Source: Pseudaminobacter sp047739745
GTDB taxonomy: Bacteria; Pseudomonadota; Alphaproteobacteria; Rhizobiales; Rhizobiaceae
Direction: 5' to 3'
Assembly: GCF_047739745.1 (NCBI RefSeq)
Contig: NZ_JBLLVA010000001.1
Span: 248,001-312,000, forward strand
DNA length: 64,000 bases
Numbering within the stretch: position 1 is the first letter of the stretch; each line of letters opens with the position of its first letter. Below the pieces are notes generated by a model, which saw only the letters and a program-made list of their open reading frames with translations, made no database searches and was not told where the DNA came from. Both the position numbers and the translations under genes were made by a program. This document shows positions 60,717-64,000 of the stretch, one piece after another.

Positions 60717-61025
60717 ATGGAAGTCGGCATCGCACACTATCTCACCGTCTCGGCCATCCTGTTCACGGTCGGCGTGTTCGGTATTTTCCTCAACCGCAGA
60801 AACGTCATCATCATGCTGATGTCGATCGAGCTGATCCTGCTTGCCGTCAACATCAACTTCGTGGCGTTCTCCGCGGTTCTCGGCGACCTCGTCGGACAGG
60901 TCTTCGCGCTGTTCGTGCTGACGGTCGCGGCGGCCGAATCCGCCATCGGCCTCGCCATTCTCGTCGTCTTCTTCCGCAATCGCGGCTCGATCGCCGCCGA
61001 CGACGTCAACATGATGAAGGGTTGA
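60717..61025 (+). CDS. nuoK: NADH-quinone oxidoreductase subunit K
   Basis: This 102-residue three-helix subunit has conserved glutamates in MLMSIELILLAVNINFV and AAAESAIGLAILVVFFR, which form part of the proton path. It starts 2 nt after nuoJ. Confidence 0.96.
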   Translation: MEVGIAHYLTVSAILFTVGVFGIFLNRRNVIIMLMSIELILLAVNINFVAFSAVLGDLVGQVFALFVLTVAAAESAIGLAILVVFFRNRGSIAADDVNMMKG

Positions 61026-61037
61026 CGGGACAAGCCA

Positions 61038-63026
61038 ATGTATCACGCCATCGTCTTCCTCCCGCTTCTGGGTTTTCTGGCCGCCGGCCTGTTCGGCACC
61101 GCACTTGGCGCCAAGGCATCCGAGTACATCACTTCGGGCCTGCTGGTCGTTTCGGCGGTATTGTCCTGGATCGCCTTCTTCTCGGTAGGTTTCGGCTCGG
61201 CCGAGGCCTTCAGCATACCCGTTCTGCGCTTCCTCGATTCAGGCGGCTTGCAGGCTGATTGGGCCTTGAGGATCGACACGCTAACGGTCGTCATGCTGGT
61301 CGTGGTCAATACCGTGTCGGCGCTGGTGCATATCTATTCCATCGGCTACATGCACCATGACCCGCACCGGCCGCGCTTCTTCGCCTATCTGTCGCTGTTT
61401 ACCTTTGCCATGCTGCTTCTGGTGACGTCGGACAATCTCATCCAGATGTTCGTCGGCTGGGAAGGGGTCGGCCTCGCCTCCTATCTGCTGATCGGTTTCT
61501 GGTACAAGAAGCCGTCCGCCAATGCGGCGGCGATCAAGGCTTTCGTCGTCAACCGCGTTGGCGATTTCGGCTTCATCCTCGGCATCTTCGGCGTGTTCAT
61601 TCTGTTCGGCAGTGTCGACTTCAGCGCGATCTTTGCAACCGCCGCCACCTATATTCCGGCCGAGGGCGCGCAAGAGGCTGCTCCCGCGGTGATCAACTTC
61701 CTCGGCTACGAGCTTGATCGGACTGCCGCCCTGACGGTGGTGTGCCTGCTTCTGTTCATGGGCGCGATGGGCAAGTCGGCGCAGGTGCCGCTGCACACCT
61801 GGCTGCCCGACGCCATGGAGGGTCCGACGCCGGTGTCGGCGCTGATCCACGCCGCCACGATGGTGACGGCCGGCGTCTTCATGCTGGCACGGCTTTCGCC
61901 GATCTTCGAATTGTCGCACACGGCTCTGACCGTCGTGACGTTCATTGGCGCGTTCACCGCCTTCTTCGCCGCGACCGTCGGTCTGGTCCAGAACGACATC
62001 AAGCGCGTCATCGCCTATTCGACCTGCTCACAGCTCGGCTACATGTTCGTGGCGCTCGGCATGGGCTTCTATTCGGCAGCGATTTTCCACCTGTTCACCC
62101 ATGCCTTCTTCAAGGCGCTGCTGTTCCTCGGCTCGGGCTCGGTCATCCATGCGGTTTCCGACGAGCAGGACATGCGCAAGATGGGCGGGCTGCGCAGGCT
62201 TATCCCGGTCACCTACTGGATGATGATCATCGGCACGCTGGCGCTGACCGGCGTCGGCGTTCCCGCAACCATCATCGGCACGGCCGGCTTCTTCTCCAAG
62301 GACGCGATCATCGAGGGCGCCTTTGTCGGCCACAATGCGGTCGCGGGCTTCGCCTTCACCGCACTGGTGATCGCCGCCGTCTTCACCAGCTTCTATTCGT
62401 GGCGCCTGATATTCATGACGTTCCACGGCCAGCCGCGCGCAACGGCCGACGTGATGCATCATGTGCATGAATCGCCGCCCGTGATGCTGGTGCCGCTGAT
62501 CCTCCTCGCCGCTGGCGCCCTGTTTGCCGGCGTGGTCTTCCATGAGCAATTCATCGGTGAAGCTTATGAGGCGTTCTGGAAGACGGCGCTGTTCACCTTG
62601 CCTGACAACCACATACTGCACGATTTCCACGATGTGCCGTTGTGGGTGAAGCTTGCGCCCTTCGTTGCCATGCTCATCGGTTTCTTCGTCGCCTGGCACT
62701 TCTATATCCGCTCGCCGGAAACGCCGAGGAACCTCGCCGCGCAGCATCGCGGGCTCTACGCCTTCCTGCTCAACAAGTGGTATTTCGACGAGTTGTACGA
62801 CCTGATTTTCGTGCGCACGGCCAAGTGGCTCGGCAACTTCCTGTGGAAGAAGGGTGACGGCTGGTTCATCGACGGCCTGGGCCCCGACGGCATTTCGGCG
62901 CGCGTCATCGACGTCACCAATCGGGCTGTGCGCTTCCAGTCCGGATATCTCTATCACTACGCTTTCGTCATGCTGATCGGCGTTGCCGCGTTCCTCAGCT
63001 GGATGATGCTCGGGGGCTCATTCTGA
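61038..63026 (+). CDS. nuoL: NADH-quinone oxidoreductase subunit L
   Basis: This 662-residue antiporter-like proton-pumping subunit has LVGWEGVGLASYLLIGFW-type text, MGKSAQVPLHTWLPDAMEGP with the key Lys, ALIHAATMVTAGVFMLARL, and a C-terminal lateral helix region. ATG 61038 lies 12 nt after nuoK. The stop overlaps nuoM by one base. Confidence 0.96.
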   Translation: MYHAIVFLPLLGFLAAGLFGTALGAKASEYITSGLLVVSAVLSWIAFFSVGFGSAEAFSIPVLRFLDSGGLQADWALRIDTLTVVMLVVVNTVSALVHIYSIGYMHHDPHRPRFFAYLSLFTFAMLLLVTSDNLIQMFVGWEGVGLASYLLIGFWYKKPSANAAAIKAFVVNRVGDFGFILGIFGVFILFGSVDFSAIFATAATYIPAEGAQEAAPAVINFLGYELDRTAALTVVCLLLFMGAMGKSAQVPLHTWLPDAMEGPTPVSALIHAATMVTAGVFMLARLSPIFELSHTALTVVTFIGAFTAFFAATVGLVQNDIKRVIAYSTCSQLGYMFVALGMGFYSAAIFHLFTHAFFKALLFLGSGSVIHAVSDEQDMRKMGGLRRLIPVTYWMMIIGTLALTGVGVPATIIGTAGFFSKDAIIEGAFVGHNAVAGFAFTALVIAAVFTSFYSWRLIFMTFHGQPRATADVMHHVHESPPVMLVPLILLAAGALFAGVVFHEQFIGEAYEAFWKTALFTLPDNHILHDFHDVPLWVKLAPFVAMLIGFFVAWHFYIRSPETPRNLAAQHRGLYAFLLNKWYFDELYDLIFVRTAKWLGNFLWKKGDGWFIDGLGPDGISARVIDVTNRAVRFQSGYLYHYAFVMLIGVAAFLSWMMLGGSF

Positions 63027-64000
63027 TGACCGACTGGCCAATTCTTTCCACGGTCACCTTTCTGCCGCTGGTCGGCGCGTTCTTGATCCTGCTGATCCGT
63101 GACGACGGCGAGGGCTCGAAGCGCAATATCCGCAACGTCGCCCTGCTGACGACGGTGTTCACCTTCCTGCTGTCGCTGTTCATCTGGGCGGACTTCGACA
63201 ACAACGAAGTCGGCTTCCAGATGGTCGAAAAGACCGACTGGCTGGACAGCGGTATTTCCTACCACATGGGCGTCGATGGCATTTCCATGCTGTTCGTCAT
63301 CCTGACGACGTTCCTGATGCCGCTCTGTATCCTGGCAAGCCGCGAGGCGATCCAGATCCGCGTCAAGGAATACATGATTTCGTTCCTCGTCCTGGAAACG
63401 CTGATGATCGGCGTGTTCTGCGCGCTCGACATCGTGCTGTTCTATGTGTTCTTCGAGGGCGGCCTGATCCCGATGTTCATCATCATCGGCGTGTGGGGCG
63501 GCAAGCGCCGGGTCTACGCCAGCTTCAAATTCTTCCTCTACACGCTGCTTGGCTCGGTGCTGATGCTGCTCGCCATCATGGCGATGTTCTGGCAGTCCGG
63601 CACGACCGACATACCGACGCTGCTGACGCACGACTTCCCGACGTCCATGCAGACCTGGCTATGGTTGGCCTTCTTCGCCTCTTTCGCGGTGAAGATGCCG
63701 ATGTGGCCGGTGCACACCTGGCTGCCTGATGCTCACGTCGAAGCGCCGACCGCCGGGTCGGTCATTCTGGCGGGCGTGCTGCTCAAGATGGGCGGCTACG
63801 GCTTCCTGCGCTTCTCACTGCCGATGTTCCCCGATGCGTCGCTCTATTTCCAGCCGCTGGTGTTCGCGCTCTCAGTCATCGCCATCATCTATACCTCGCT
63901 GGTGGCGTTGATGCAGGAGGACATGAAGAAGCTGATCGCCTATTCGTCGGTCGCGCATATGGGCTATGTCACCATGGGCATCTTCGCGCTCAATCAGGAG
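63026..64000 (+). CDS. nuoM: NADH-quinone oxidoreductase subunit M, 3' end cut by window edge
   Basis: The frame MTDWPILSTVTFLPLVGAFL starts in the nuoL stop (TGATG) and stays open to the window end, giving the first 325 residues of a subunit usually near 500. Antiporter motifs are VLFYVFFEGGLIPMFIIIG (key Glu) and AVKMPMWPVHTWLPDAHVEAP (key Lys), with MKKLIAYSSVAHMGYV. nuoN would be expected to follow. Confidence 0.95.
   Translation, partial: MTDWPILSTVTFLPLVGAFLILLIRDDGEGSKRNIRNVALLTTVFTFLLSLFIWADFDNNEVGFQMVEKTDWLDSGISYHMGVDGISMLFVILTTFLMPLCILASREAIQIRVKEYMISFLVLETLMIGVFCALDIVLFYVFFEGGLIPMFIIIGVWGGKRRVYASFKFFLYTLLGSVLMLLAIMAMFWQSGTTDIPTLLTHDFPTSMQTWLWLAFFASFAVKMPMWPVHTWLPDAHVEAPTAGSVILAGVLLKMGGYGFLRFSLPMFPDASLYFQPLVFALSVIAIIYTSLVALMQEDMKKLIAYSSVAHMGYVTMGIFALNQE

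Overview
The window is a high-GC, gene-dense chromosomal segment of an alphaproteobacterium. It most resembles Hyphomicrobiales (Rhizobiales), probably Phyllobacteriaceae and close to Mesorhizobium. The evidence is the protein sequences themselves, the aerobic cob gene set, a rhizobial-type nuo operon whose nuoE carries a long C-terminal extension, a BA14K-family protein, and Mesorhizobium-like palindromic intergenic repeats. The placement is inference from family knowledge, not from a search. I see no prophage, insertion sequence, CRISPR array or rRNA operon. There is one tRNA, tRNA-Lys(CTT).

Layout. 1-5.3 kb: the 3' end of iolB, then folA, hflK, hflC, a DUF2065 protein and a DegP/HtrA protease, closed by a strong terminator. 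5.3-10.5 kb: a GNAT acetyltransferase and serB (minus), miaA and a membrane diguanylate cyclase (plus), and a HerA-like ATPase (minus). 10.5-22.7 kb: a branched-chain amino acid block. It has a 17-residue Leu/Ile/Val-rich leader peptide with an attenuator, then ilvB and ilvN. ilvC follows about 8 kb later, after LysE, a flavin disulfide oxidoreductase, a RecD-like helicase, a secreted orphan, a SpoIIAA-like protein, pdxJ, kup and a TetR regulator. 22.7-31.2 kb: PilZ, BA14K, an endonuclease/phosphatase, NUDIX, a MacAB-type export system, PhzF, tRNA-Lys, an SH3 protein and a DUF883-like protein.

31.3-47.15 kb: an almost complete aerobic cobalamin cluster read leftward from a cobalamin riboswitch (about 46.97-47.15 kb). 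The order is DUF1636, cobW, cobN, cobG, cobH, cobI, cobJ, (cobK on the opposite strand), cobL, cobE, cobM, cobA, cobB, cobS, cobT. Most junctions are 4-nt ATGA overlaps. cobF, cobO, cobQ, cobC, cobD and the other two cobaltochelatase subunits are not in the window. A YcaQ-like protein lies just upstream of the riboswitch.

48.7-64.0 kb: the respiratory complex I operon nuoA to nuoM (nuoM is cut by the window end). It contains several non-core genes: a four-helix-bundle gene in an inverted-repeat cassette between nuoC and nuoD, an FkbM methyltransferase between nuoD and nuoE, a small protein sharing a helix-hairpin-helix module with the NuoE tail between nuoF and nuoG, and a 64-residue membrane protein between nuoH and nuoI.

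The most unusual observations are the inverted-repeat cassette inside the nuo mRNA, which looks like an mRNA counterpart of a 23S rRNA intervening sequence; a 172-bp element with terminal inverted repeats that fills the cobB-cobS gap and supplies the cobB stop codon; the nearly leaderless ilv leader peptide; cobK and cobL head to head with overlapping start codons; and a short uORF between the cobalamin riboswitch and the first cob gene.
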